The notes: generated by a model not told the origin, from the sequence alone. A stretch of DNA of 52,070 nt from Clostridia bacterium (GCA_017626595.1 JAGAIJ010000010.1:1-52070), one strand, 5' to 3'. Positions 1 through 6,437 are shown, numbered from the stretch's first letter. Program-made: numbers and translations.

Positions 1-100
1 ACAGACACAAAAGAACCATATCCAAAAGGCAAATAAAAAAGACGCAGAATATTCTGCGTCTTTTTTATTTGCCTTTTGGATATGGTTCTTTTGTGTCTGT
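1..100. repeat. Perfect 100-bp palindrome at the window edge
   Basis: Bases 1-50 are the exact reverse complement of bases 51-100, with no spacer. The centre (35-66) is a natural-looking terminator, a GC-containing stem flanked by A6 and T6, for the minus-strand XRE gene. Bases 1-34 mirror the last 11 codons of that same gene. Because it sits exactly at the window end, an assembly fold-back through the terminator palindrome is the simplest explanation; a real inverted duplication is possible but less likely. Confidence 0.95.
35..66 (-). terminator. Terminator of the XRE regulator gene
   Basis: The stem GACGCAGAAT/ATTCTGCGTC (41-60) is flanked by six A and six T residues. On the minus strand it follows the XRE stop codon directly and ends in a T run, as a Rho-independent terminator should. 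It also forms the centre of the 100-bp palindrome. Confidence 0.75.
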
Positions 101-286
101 TCGTCCTACAAGATAGTCAATGCTTGTTTCGTAGAAATCGGCAAGTTGGGATAAAACCGTTATTGGAACGTTAAGATTTTCAAGCTCATAGTCCGAATAA
201 GTTGTCTGATGTATATGAAGAATGTCTGCAATCTCTTTTTGGGTAAGGTCTTTATCTTCTCTTAAATCCCTGATGCGAAATTTCAT
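65..286 (-). CDS. Small XRE-family HTH transcriptional regulator
   Basis: A 73-residue protein that is almost entirely one helix-turn-helix of the Cro/CI (XRE) type. Residues 4-58 contain LREDKDLTQKEIADIL, then a recognition helix around TTYSDYE and the usual closing IDYLVGRTD. It has no sensor or oligomerisation domain, so it is probably a small DNA-binding repressor. The ATG at 286 has a good SD (GAGGTGA). A sigma-A-type promoter lies at 332-360, and a 15-bp inverted repeat (311-325) covers the predicted start of transcription, which suggests autoregulation. It is divergent from the ProX-type gene. Target genes cannot be told from the sequence. Confidence 0.85.
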   Translation of the reverse strand: MKFRIRDLREDKDLTQKEIADILHIHQTTYSDYELENLNVPITVLSQLADFYETSIDYLVGRTDTKEPYPKGK

Positions 287-310
287 AATATCACCTCATA
301 AAAAAGTTTT

Positions 311-325
311 AAGGGAATATCCCTT
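311..325. promoter_or_regulatory. Inverted repeat, candidate operator of the XRE regulator
   Basis: AAGGGA-ATA-TCCCTT, perfect 6-bp arms around 3 bases. It lies 7 bases downstream of the -10 box of the minus-strand XRE promoter, so it would overlap the transcription start. That position fits a self-repressing XRE protein; binding is inferred. Confidence 0.45.
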
Positions 326-331
326 ATGTGT

Positions 332-360
332 ATATTAAAATAAATTTTTCTAAATGTCAA
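332..360 (-). promoter_or_regulatory. Promoter of the XRE gene
   Basis: On the minus strand TTGACA (355-360), a 17-bp spacer and TAATAT (332-337): a near-consensus sigma-A promoter. Confidence 0.7.
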
Positions 361-387
361 TATGTGAATGAATAATTGAAATTATCC

Positions 388-415
388 TTGCCTTTTAGGG
401 GAAATGTGGTATAAT
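388..415 (+). promoter_or_regulatory. Promoter of the ProX-type gene
   Basis: TTGCCT (388-393), 16-bp spacer, consensus TATAAT (410-415) with an extended TGG just before it. It lies 27 bases upstream of the chosen ATG. Confidence 0.75.
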
Positions 416-442
416 TTACTAAACGAGTGGAGGTGGAGAAAA

Positions 443-931
443 ATGAACAAGCAGGAAGTTTATGAATATCTTAAAAATAAAAATGTGTGGCACGAGATAA
501 CAGAGCACGGGGCTGTGTTCAGTATGTCCGAGCTAGATGAAACACCGCTTCCGTATCCTGAATATGATGCAAAAAATCTTTTTGTAAGGGACGACAAGAG
601 AAGAAATTTCTATCTCATAACAGTCCGTGGCGACAAGCGTGTAAACCTTAAGGAATTCAGGAAAAAGTACGAAACAAGGGTGCTGTCCTTTGCCTACCCA
701 GAGGAGCTTGAAGAAAAAACAGGTCTCCTCCCGGGCTCAGTCTCTCCCTTCGGTCTCCTGAATAAAAGGGATGCCGACGTAATTTTCTGTCTGGACAGGG
801 AATTTATGGATGACAGGGCAATAATCGGCATACATCCAAACGAAAACACAGCTACGGTGTGGCTTAAAACTGAGGATTTAATTGAAATGATAAAAAATCA
901 CGGCAACGAAGTTCGCCTTGTGGAATTATAG
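443..931 (+). CDS. ProX/YbaK-family prolyl-tRNA editing protein
   Basis: A 162-residue free-standing editing domain of the YbaK/ProX superfamily, which hydrolyses mischarged aminoacyl-tRNA(Pro) (usually Ala-tRNA(Pro) for ProXp-ala members). Visible family features are DAKNLFVRD with the conserved Lys44, a GLLPGSVSPFGL loop (about 94-105) and the GIHPNENTATVWL strand-loop (129-141). The length matches the single-domain form with no fused ProRS. The ATG at 443 is preferred over an in-frame ATG at 404 because GGAGGTGG precedes it and the -10 box overlaps the upstream codon. It is monocistronic and converges on rpsR through a shared terminator. The exact specificity (Ala or Cys) cannot be settled here. 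Confidence 0.88.
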   Translation: MNKQEVYEYLKNKNVWHEITEHGAVFSMSELDETPLPYPEYDAKNLFVRDDKRRNFYLITVRGDKRVNLKEFRKKYETRVLSFAYPEELEEKTGLLPGSVSPFGLLNKRDADVIFCLDREFMDDRAIIGIHPNENTATVWLKTEDLIEMIKNHGNEVRLVEL

Positions 932-939
932 CAAACAAA

Positions 940-972
940 AAAGGGTTTCCAAACGGAAACCCTTTAATTTTT
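940..972. terminator. Bidirectional terminator between proX-type gene and rpsR
   Basis: AAAGGGTTTCC (940-950), loop AAAC, GGAAACCCTTT (955-965), followed by TAATTTTTT. A-rich sequence on the other side lets it serve the convergent rpsR operon too. Confidence 0.85.
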
Positions 973-975
973 TAA

Positions 976-1224
976 TTAGTCAGCGCTGTATGGAAGTAAA
1001 GCAATGTATCTTGCTCTCTTGATAGCAACTGTGAGCTGTCTCTGGTGCTTTGCGCAACAGCCTGTGATTCTTCTAGGGAAAATCTTAGCTCTTTCAGTAA
1101 CATATCTTCTGAGTTTAGCAACATCTTTATAATCAATGTGGTCAACTTTGTCCACACAGAAAGCACATGCTTTTTTCTTAGGTCTTCTCATACGGCTTCT
1201 GTCCATTTTTTCTTTTTCAGCCAT
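976..1224 (-). CDS. rpsR: 30S ribosomal protein S18
   Basis: An 82-residue S18 that binds with S6 to the platform of the small subunit. The conserved core [14 protein letters not shown] and the C-terminal IALLPYS are intact. It is the zinc-type (C+) form, with CAFC near residue 20 and CCAKH later. The start is ATG 1224, preceded by an AGGAGG-type SD; an in-frame ATG at 1245 lies upstream of that SD and is rejected. It is the last gene of rpsF-ssb-rpsR, the standard bacterial order, with 24 bases separating it from ssb. Confidence 0.97.
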   Translation of the reverse strand: MAEKEKMDRSRMRRPKKKACAFCVDKVDHIDYKDVAKLRRYVTERAKIFPRRITGCCAKHQRQLTVAIKRARYIALLPYSAD

Positions 1225-1248
1225 AATAAAGCTCCTCCTTATCAAATA

Positions 1249-1671
1249 TTAGAACGGCAAATCGTCGTCTGTACCAAGTGGTGAAAAGCCGTCGTCTGCA
1301 GGCATTTCAGCCATAGGTGCAGGGCTCTCCAATGAGCCGGCGCCTGAACCGTTTGAGCTTCCCTTAGCTTCGCCAAAGGAAACTTCGTTTGCGATAACTT
1401 CAGTCACGTAATTCTTCTTTCCGTCCTGACCTTCCCAAGTTCTTGTGGAAATACGGCCGATGACAATAATCATTCTGCCTTTGCTGAAGTAGTTTGAAAC
1501 AAATTCAGCAGTTTTGTTCCAAGCAACAACATTGATAAAATCAGTTGTACGGTTTTCGCCGTAACCGTTATCAATTGCAATAGAAAAACTACAAACAGGT
1601 GTACCCGAATTAGTATGTCTGAGTTCAGGGTCCCTTGTAAGTCTTCCCATTAAAATCGCCTTGTTAATCAT
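1249..1671 (-). CDS. ssb: Single-stranded DNA-binding protein
   Basis: A 140-residue SSB. It has an N-terminal OB fold (INKAILMGRLTRDPELR at the start, then VVAWNKTAEF and GRISTRTWEGQDG around 50-85), a Gly/Ser-rich linker and the acidic DDDLPF tail that recruits replication and repair partners. Lying between rpsF and rpsR, it is the main replicative SSB rather than a plasmid or competence paralogue. The start ATG 1671 is preceded by GGAGG. Confidence 0.97.
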   Translation of the reverse strand: MINKAILMGRLTRDPELRHTNSGTPVCSFSIAIDNGYGENRTTDFINVVAWNKTAEFVSNYFSKGRMIIVIGRISTRTWEGQDGKKNYVTEVIANEVSFGEAKGSSNGSGAGSLESPAPMAEMPADDGFSPLGTDDDLPF

Positions 1672-1685
1672 AGAAAAACCTCCAA

Positions 1686-1985
1686 TTATTCTTCGATTTT
1701 CTTAATTGTGATTTCTCTTAAGATGCCGTCTGTAATACCGAATACACGTTCGAGTTCAGCAATAAAATCAGGCTTTGAAGAAAAATTAACCAAAACATAG
1801 TAACCTTCGGTAGCATAGTTGATTTCGTAAGCAAGCTTTCTCTTACCCCACTCCTCAACTGATTCAATTGTACCGTTGGCTTCTATTAATGATTTGAACT
1901 TCTCAACGAGAGCAGCAATTTCTTCGTCAGTTTTTCTCGCGTCGATTACGAAAATGTTTTCGTACTTATTGATGTTTTCAACCAT
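1686..1985 (-). CDS. rpsF: 30S ribosomal protein S6
   Basis: A 99-residue S6, partner of S18 on the 30S platform. Typical segments are NKYENIFVIDARKTDEEI at the N terminus, EEWGKRKLAYEI (about 45-56) and YYVLVNFSS. ATG 1985 has a very strong SD (AGGAGGAGGTG); a longer reading frame starting at 2024 would run through that SD. It is the first gene of the rpsF-ssb-rpsR operon, with a consensus promoter at 2063-2091 and a structured leader in between. Confidence 0.97.
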   Translation of the reverse strand: MVENINKYENIFVIDARKTDEEIAALVEKFKSLIEANGTIESVEEWGKRKLAYEINYATEGYYVLVNFSSKPDFIAELERVFGITDGILREITIKKIEE

Positions 1986-2006
1986 TAAATTCACCTCCTC
2001 CTGGAC

Positions 2007-2036
2007 TTTTGACCTTCGCAACAAGCGAAAGCAAGG
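2007..2036 (-). promoter_or_regulatory. Leader hairpin of rpsF, possible S6:S18 autoregulatory site
   Basis: In the roughly 70-base leader, CTTTCGC and GCGAAGG (complement of 2013-2019 and 2025-2031) form a 7-bp stem with a 5-base loop, extended by a short TTG/CAA pairing. An S6:S18-binding leader is known for this operon in many bacteria. I see a stem in the right place but cannot confirm the conserved CCG bulge of that family. Confidence 0.3.
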
Positions 2037-2062
2037 ATTGTTATTATTCTTATAACCAAACC

Positions 2063-2091
2063 ATTTTATTACATTTTTCCCTTTTTGTCAA
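2063..2091 (-). promoter_or_regulatory. Promoter of rpsF-ssb-rpsR
   Basis: Minus strand TTGACA (2086-2091), 17-bp spacer, TAAAAT (2063-2068). It is back to back with the putative spoIID promoter. Confidence 0.75.
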
Positions 2092-2119
2092 GTCTAATTG
2101 AAAATTTTCCTAATATAAT
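2092..2119 (+). promoter_or_regulatory. Candidate sigma-E-type promoter of spoIID
   Basis: AATATAAT (2112-2119) resembles the sigma-E -10 (CATAYNNT type), with GTCTAATT 12 bases upstream as a weak -35. spoIID is a sigma-E gene in B. subtilis. Transcription would begin at about the SD itself, so the leader would be only a dozen bases. Tentative. Confidence 0.3.
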
Positions 2120-2138
2120 GAAGAAAGAGGTGTTGCCA

Positions 2139-3056
2139 ATGAAAAAAGTTTTTAAATTCTGCACTTTTGCAGTGATTTTGTTCTTTCTTCCAATGATAGT
2201 TGCTCTCCCTTTCGGTTTTATAGAGGGGATTGCCTTTGAGGATGAGGAAATTGATATATGGAAAAGGGAAAAAGTAATTGTAACAGTGCTGGACAAGGGT
2301 GAATACATAGAAAAAGATGTGGAAGAGCATCTTTTAGGGGTGCTTTTAGGGGAGATGCCCGTATCTTACGAAATAGAAGCCTTAAAGGCGCAGGCTGTGG
2401 CAGGAAGAACCTACATCTACCGAAAAATCGGGACAAACCCTGTCTCTCACCCCGATGCAGACCTTTGCACAAACCCCTCCTGCTGTATGGCGTACGTGAC
2501 TCCTGATAGCGTAACCGAGGAAAGCCTTGAAAAAATCAGGCAGGCAGTTTCCGAAACAGCGGGAGAATATCTTGTTTATGAAAACGAAATTGCATCAGCC
2601 TTTTTCTACGCCTGTTCTTCGGGAAAAACTGAAAATTCAGAGGACGTCTGGGGCGCGGAAGTCCCCTATCTACGTTCAGTTGAAAGTCAGGGAGATGAAA
2701 ATAACCCCAAACTTTTAGATGAAAAAACCTATACGCCCCAACAACTGAAAAATGCTTTGGGGGTAAACAGCCTAGAAATCGGCGGAGTTACATATACAGA
2801 GGGCGGGTCTGTAAAAAATATAAGGATAGGTGGAAAAACCTTTAAGGGAACAGAAATCCGAAGTCTTTTAGGGCTCCGCTCAGCCTGTTTTACAATATCA
2901 AACAACAACGAAAATTACACAATTACAACCAAAGGAAACGGCCACGGAGTTGGAATGAGCCAGTTCGGTGCAAACGAAATGGCAAAGTCGGGAAGTAGCT
3001 ATGAGGAAATTCTGTACCATTATTTCAAAGGGTGTAATCTCGACAAAAATTTATAA
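2139..3056 (+). CDS. spoIID: Stage II sporulation protein D (engulfment lytic transglycosylase)
   Basis: A 305-residue SpoIID. In the mother cell it cleaves glycan strands during engulfment of the forespore, with SpoIIM and SpoIIP, and is anchored by an N-terminal membrane helix (residues 6-25). The SpoIID domain shows VEEHLLGVLLGEMP with the catalytic Glu at residue 72, then EALKAQAVAGRTY, ACSSGKTENSEDVWG and the closing GNGHGVGMSQFGA motif. ATG 2139 is chosen for its AGAGGTG SD; an in-frame ATG at 2118 lies upstream of that SD. Length and motifs are complete. spoIIM and spoIIP are not in this window. Confidence 0.93.
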   Translation: MKKVFKFCTFAVILFFLPMIVALPFGFIEGIAFEDEEIDIWKREKVIVTVLDKGEYIEKDVEEHLLGVLLGEMPVSYEIEALKAQAVAGRTYIYRKIGTNPVSHPDADLCTNPSCCMAYVTPDSVTEESLEKIRQAVSETAGEYLVYENEIASAFFYACSSGKTENSEDVWGAEVPYLRSVESQGDENNPKLLDEKTYTPQQLKNALGVNSLEIGGVTYTEGGSVKNIRIGGKTFKGTEIRSLLGLRSACFTISNNNENYTITTKGNGHGVGMSQFGANEMAKSGSSYEEILYHYFKGCNLDKNL

Positions 3057-3083
3057 AAATTTACAAAATTTTGTATTTTTCTA

Positions 3084-3112
3084 TTTACAAATAACACAAT
3101 ATATGGTATAAT
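3084..3112 (+). promoter_or_regulatory. Promoter of veg
   Basis: TTTACA (3084-3089), 17-bp spacer, TATAAT (3107-3112) with extended TGG. A strong vegetative promoter, as expected for veg. Confidence 0.8.
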
Positions 3113-3149
3113 CACTCCATAAACATTAAAAATGTTGTGGGGTGAAAAG

Positions 3150-3407
3150 ATGGATAATAAAATTGAAATTCAGAGAATAAAGACGGACCTTGAGTCAAAT
3201 CTCGGAAATAAGATTAAGTTTGCATCTAAGAGGGGCAGAAAGAAAAAGGTTGTCAGGTCCGGAGTTATCGAAGGAATCTATCCTAATATTTTTGTAATTA
3301 AAGTTGACCCTGCTATTGAGGACGAAGAAATGGTTGAACAGAGAGTGTCATACAGATATTCTGATATTATTACAAGAACTGTTGAACTTGCTCTTTGCGA
3401 GGAATAA
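3150..3407 (+). CDS. veg: Veg protein (DUF1021)
   Basis: An 85-residue protein of the Veg family, small SH3-like proteins abundant in vegetative Firmicutes and linked to biofilm gene control in B. subtilis. The sequence shows the conserved GNKIKFASKRGRKK and the ending FVIKVDP...RVSYRYSDIITRTVEL. The start is ATG 3150 with GGGGTG upstream, rather than the ATG at 3132 before that SD. It is monocistronic, with its own strong promoter and terminator. The molecular role is not established. Confidence 0.92.
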   Translation: MDNKIEIQRIKTDLESNLGNKIKFASKRGRKKKVVRSGVIEGIYPNIFVIKVDPAIEDEEMVEQRVSYRYSDIITRTVELALCEE

Positions 3408-3436
3408 TGCTAGGTTGAGAGCGACAAGGAAATTAT

Positions 3437-3468
3437 AAAAGAGGTCTTTGGGGAAAGACCTCTTTTTT
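3437..3468. terminator. Bidirectional terminator between veg and spmB
   Basis: GAGGTCTTT (3441-3449), loop GGGG, AAAGACCTC (3454-3462), flanked by AAAA and TTTTTT. The T run touches the spmB stop codon. Confidence 0.88.
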
Positions 3469-3991
3469 ATTTATTAAGAAGTAAATAAACCGTAAAAACG
3501 GATAAAATAATTCCTGTAAAATCCGCTGTGAGCGCTGATTTAAGCGTGTGGCGGGTTTTTTTAATTCCAATACAGCCAAAATAAACAGCCAAAGTGTAAA
3601 AGGTAGTTTCTGTGCTTCCCATCATAACGGAGGCAATCCTGCCCACAAGGGAGTCAGGGCCGTATTTGTTTAAGATGTCTGTAACAATAGCGATTGACCC
3701 GCTTCCTGAAACAGGTCTTAAAATTGCAAGAGGAAAGATTTCCTTTGGGATACGGAGAAAATTCAGCACAGGTGCAAAAATTTGGGAGATAATTTCCATA
3801 GCACCTGATGCGCGGAACATTGAAATCCCAACCATAAGCCCAATAAGTGAGGGCATAATTTTTATAGTGCATTCTAAGCCCTCCTTTGCCCCCTCTGTAA
3901 AGGCGTCAAAGACTTTCACCTTTCTTATGATGCCTGAAAGAACAAAAACAAAAATCATAAGAGGAACAGCATATGCGGAGATAAAACTCAT
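3467..3991 (-). CDS. spmB: Spore maturation protein B
   Basis: A 174-residue membrane protein of the SpmB family (nucleoside-recognition Gate domain), which with SpmA promotes spore core dehydration and heat resistance. Visible features are a hydrophobic N-terminal helix, FTEGAKEGLECTIKIMPSLIGLMVGISMFRASGAME split over the first two helices, LRPVSGSGSIAIVTDIL near residue 92, and GSTETTFYTLAVYFG. Its ATG overlaps the spmA stop by 4 bases, so the two are translationally coupled. Length is normal. Confidence 0.94.
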   Translation of the reverse strand: MSFISAYAVPLMIFVFVLSGIIRKVKVFDAFTEGAKEGLECTIKIMPSLIGLMVGISMFRASGAMEIISQIFAPVLNFLRIPKEIFPLAILRPVSGSGSIAIVTDILNKYGPDSLVGRIASVMMGSTETTFYTLAVYFGCIGIKKTRHTLKSALTADFTGIILSVFTVYLLLNK

Positions 3992-4569
3992 AATCTGGAC
4001 CTCTTTTCAAGTATTTTTGAAACAGTCACCCCTGCAACCAGAGCGAGAATACTGCAAATCCATACGGGAAGAATAATTTCTCCGGGATTTTGTGAGCCGT
4101 ACATCTGCCTAAGGGATATAATTGTGGAGGGGATAAGTTGGATTGAGGCTGTGTTTATAACTGCAAAGGTGCACATTTCATCGGAGGCTGTGTCACGGAA
4201 TTTGTTTAGTTTGTTAAGCTCCTCCATGGCTTTAAGACCAAGGGGTGTGGCAGCGTTTCCCATGCCAAGAAGATTGGCTGTCATATTCATTGAAATTGCA
4301 GTCATAGCAGGGGAGTTCTTGGGGAGCTTGGGGAAAAGCTTGTGGGTCAAGGGGCGGAGAGCAGTTTCAAAAAAGGCTGTAAGCCCCGACTTTTCTGCAA
4401 TCCTCGTAAGTCCTGTCCAGAAGCACATAATTCCAAGGAGACCGATTATGGTTGTAATAGCTTCCTTTGCACCCTCTAGAGATGCTGCAGTCACTTCGGA
4501 AACATTTCCGCGGATTGCAGATATAACAAAAGAAATTATTACCATAAAGCCCCAGATATAGTTCATCAT
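3988..4569 (-). CDS. spmA: Spore maturation protein A
   Basis: A 193-residue multi-pass membrane protein, partner of SpmB. The family start MMNYIWGFM is seen, and GMGNAATPLGLKAMEELN is the SpmA signature. Two adjacent ATGs (4569 and 4566) follow a GGGTGA SD; 4569 is used. A longer frame to 4698 would need an SD-less start and would run through a sigma-E-like promoter (4586-4614), so I reject it. It forms a two-gene operon with spmB. The peptidase gene dacB, which precedes spmA in Bacillus, is not adjacent here. Confidence 0.92.
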   Translation of the reverse strand: MMNYIWGFMVIISFVISAIRGNVSEVTAASLEGAKEAITTIIGLLGIMCFWTGLTRIAEKSGLTAFFETALRPLTHKLFPKLPKNSPAMTAISMNMTANLLGMGNAATPLGLKAMEELNKLNKFRDTASDEMCTFAVINTASIQLIPSTIISLRQMYGSQNPGEIILPVWICSILALVAGVTVSKILEKRSRL

Positions 4570-4585
4570 AATAATCACCCAGAAA

Positions 4586-4614
4586 ATTATATGGGACAAA
4601 ATCGAGAATATGTC
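4586..4614 (-). promoter_or_regulatory. Candidate sigma-E promoter of spmAB
   Basis: On the minus strand GACATATT (4607-4614), 13 bases, CATATAAT (4586-4593): a close match to the mother-cell sigma-E pattern (ATATT ... CATAYNNT). spmAB is sigma-E controlled in B. subtilis. The predicted start lies on the SD (4576-4580). Confidence 0.5.
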
Positions 4615-4762
4615 CACAGTTTTTGTAAACATAGAGGACAAACAGGGACAAAGGGTAAAAATTTGAGGAAAAATAAAAAAATAATGAGAAATTTGCATAC
4701 GAAAAGCCTTTGAAATGGTGGAAAAATTGTGTTAGCTTTAAGTTAGAAAGGTTGGTGGAACA

Positions 4763-5599
4763 ATGCTTGCTAAAATTTCAAATGAAAGAAACAGAATAAT
4801 TCTCACAAGGACTGAGGAAAAAGAAGAGGGCAGGATTTTAAATATAAAGACAGACGAAATAAGGACAAACCCCTGTCAGCCACGAAAGGAGTTTGACGAG
4901 GGAGCAATTGAAGAACTTGCAAATTCCATAAAAATGTACGGACTTATCCAGCCAATAGCTGTAAGGCGTATCAGGGAAAACTCCTATGAGCTTATAGCAG
5001 GTGAGCGAAGACTTCGTGCCTGTAAATCTTTAAATATGGAAGAAATTCCTGCAATTATAGTTGATGCAACAGCTACAGACAGCGCAATTCTCGCTCTTAT
5101 CGAAAATATCCAGCGTGAAAATTTAGGCTACATAGAAGAGGCAAACGCCTATCTGTCCCTTGTGTCAGAGCACGGCATAACCCAGGAGGAGCTTGCCGAA
5201 AAATTAGGAAAAAGTCAGTCCACAGTTGCAAATAAAATAAGAATTTTAAGGCTGTCCTCGGAGGTCAGACGGCTCCTTGCGGAGAATAATTTAAGTGAAC
5301 GCCACGCAAGAGCGTTACTTAAATTAAGTACCGATAAACAAAGGCTTAAGGTGCTTGATGCAGTAATAAAAAGAGGGCTGAATGTTCAGAAAACTGAGGA
5401 ACTTATAGCTGAAATCCTTGAAGAAAAGGAGAAAATTGAAAAGCCGAAAAATATCAGGATTTTTAAGGATATAAGGATTTTTTCAAATACAATAAGACAA
5501 GCTCTTGAAATTATGAAAAAGTCAGGAATAAATGCAGAGTCAAAGACAAGAGAAGACGAAAATTATATTGAATATTTAATAAAAATTCCAAAAGTGTAG
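4763..5599 (+). CDS. ParB/Noc-family nucleoid occlusion or partition protein
   Basis: A 278-residue ParB-superfamily CTPase clamp. The N-terminal domain has NPCQPRKEF, LANSIKMYGLIQPIAVRRI and the CTP-binding motif GERRLRACKSL (about 76-86), followed by ENIQRENL. The central HTH TQEELAEKLGKSQSTVANKI resembles Noc closely, and RHARALLKL follows. The C-terminal dimer domain is short. No parA/soj neighbour is present, which favours Noc (membrane-linked nucleoid occlusion), but the N terminus lacks an obvious Bacillus-like amphipathic helix. I noticed neither a parS nor a Noc-binding palindrome nearby. It is divergent from spmA. Confidence 0.85.
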   Translation: MLAKISNERNRIILTRTEEKEEGRILNIKTDEIRTNPCQPRKEFDEGAIEELANSIKMYGLIQPIAVRRIRENSYELIAGERRLRACKSLNMEEIPAIIVDATATDSAILALIENIQRENLGYIEEANAYLSLVSEHGITQEELAEKLGKSQSTVANKIRILRLSSEVRRLLAENNLSERHARALLKLSTDKQRLKVLDAVIKRGLNVQKTEELIAEILEEKEKIEKPKNIRIFKDIRIFSNTIRQALEIMKKSGINAESKTREDENYIEYLIKIPKV

Positions 5600-5606
5600 A
5601 AAAGAG

Positions 5607-5636
5607 GTATATTTTTTCGGGAAAATGTAAACACTT
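5607..5636 (+). promoter_or_regulatory. Candidate sigma-F promoter of the spoIIQ-like gene
   Basis: GTATA (5607-5611), exactly 15 bases, then GTAAACACTT (5627-5636), which fits the sigma-F/G pattern GTATA-N15-GGNNANANTN except for the second G. spoIIQ is sigma-F driven in B. subtilis. Confidence 0.45.
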
Positions 5637-5657
5637 TCAATATCGGAGGTGTTGAGT

Positions 5658-6350
5658 ATGAAAAATACAAAAAAGGCAACAAAAGGAAAGAAGATAAATG
5701 TAAAGCTTGGCAGATACGCCACAACAGCCACAGCAGTTCTTGTGATTGTTTGTGCTTTGGCTGTTAACAACTCGGCAAGAAATAAAAAGGTAAAGGAATT
5801 TGACGAGAATGCCTGGACAGAGGCAGTTTCCAAGGTTGAAAAAAAGGTGGAAACCCCTGCTGTAAGGCAGGACTATGAGCCTGAAGAAAAGGTGGTTGTA
5901 ACCTCTGCAAAGGTTATGACTGAAGAGGAAATTATTGAGGAAATAGGAATGATAAACCCTACACAGGGAGCAATCTTAAAGCCTTTTTCCGAGGGCGAGC
6001 TTGTCTATTCAAAGACCACAGACGACTGGCGTACCCATAACGGAGCCGACCTTGCCGCCACAGAAAAGGGAGAGGTTAAGGCTGCAGCCGACGGAGTAAT
6101 TTCCAAGGCTTATGAAGATAAGCTTTTAGGCTTTGTAATAGAAATTGTGCATACAGGCGGAGTCACAACCCGCTACGGAAACCTTGCAGGCATCGATATG
6201 GTACAGCCCGAGGCGGAAGTGAAAAAAGGTGATGTAATAGGAAATGTAGGTACGTCCTCTGTTTTAGAGGCAGGGGAAGAGCCGCATCTCCACTTTGAAG
6301 TGCTGAAAGACAGCACAAGACAAAACCCTGAGCGTTATATAAGGAATTAG
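5658..6350 (+). CDS. spoIIQ: SpoIIQ-like M23 (LytM) family protein
   Basis: A 230-residue protein with one N-terminal membrane helix (about 20-36), a charged linker and a C-terminal LytM domain. It resembles clostridial SpoIIQ, the forespore partner of SpoIIIAH in the engulfment channel (compare ELVYSKTTDDWRTHNGADLA). The metal ligands are present: His127 and Asp131 in HNGAD, and HLH at 210-212. The usual catalytic His of the YAHL motif is replaced by Asn175 (RYGNL), so peptidase activity is doubtful. The start is ATG 5658 with GGAGGTG six bases upstream; a GTG at 5649 overlaps that SD. The orthology to SpoIIQ is inferred from architecture and motif wording. Confidence 0.75.
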   Translation: MKNTKKATKGKKINVKLGRYATTATAVLVIVCALAVNNSARNKKVKEFDENAWTEAVSKVEKKVETPAVRQDYEPEEKVVVTSAKVMTEEEIIEEIGMINPTQGAILKPFSEGELVYSKTTDDWRTHNGADLAATEKGEVKAAADGVISKAYEDKLLGFVIEIVHTGGVTTRYGNLAGIDMVQPEAEVKKGDVIGNVGTSSVLEAGEEPHLHFEVLKDSTRQNPERYIRN

Positions 6351-6404
6351 TTTTGTGTTGTTTTCCATAATTGTCCCCCACCCCAAAAGCCCGAAAGGGC
6401 AAAG

Positions 6405-6437
6405 AAAAACCCTGCGACCAGCCATCGCAGGGTTTTT
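6405..6437. terminator. Bidirectional terminator between spoIIQ-like gene and ECF gene
   Basis: AAAAACCCTGCGA (6405-6417), 7-base loop, TCGCAGGGTTTTT (6425-6437). A smaller stem GCCC-GAAA-GGGC precedes it at about 6389-6400. Confidence 0.85.

Noticed and set aside
2118-2138. Upstream ATG for spoIID
   Set aside because: It lies at the edge of the putative -10 and before the AGAGGTG SD that serves ATG 2139.
4570-4698. Longer N terminus for SpmA
   Set aside because: The extension is hydrophobic but unlike the family start, has no SD and covers the sigma-E-like promoter.
5600-5657. Sigma-A promoter for the spoIIQ-like gene
   Set aside because: No paired TTGACA/TATAAT boxes with acceptable spacing are visible; the sigma-F-like pattern fits better.
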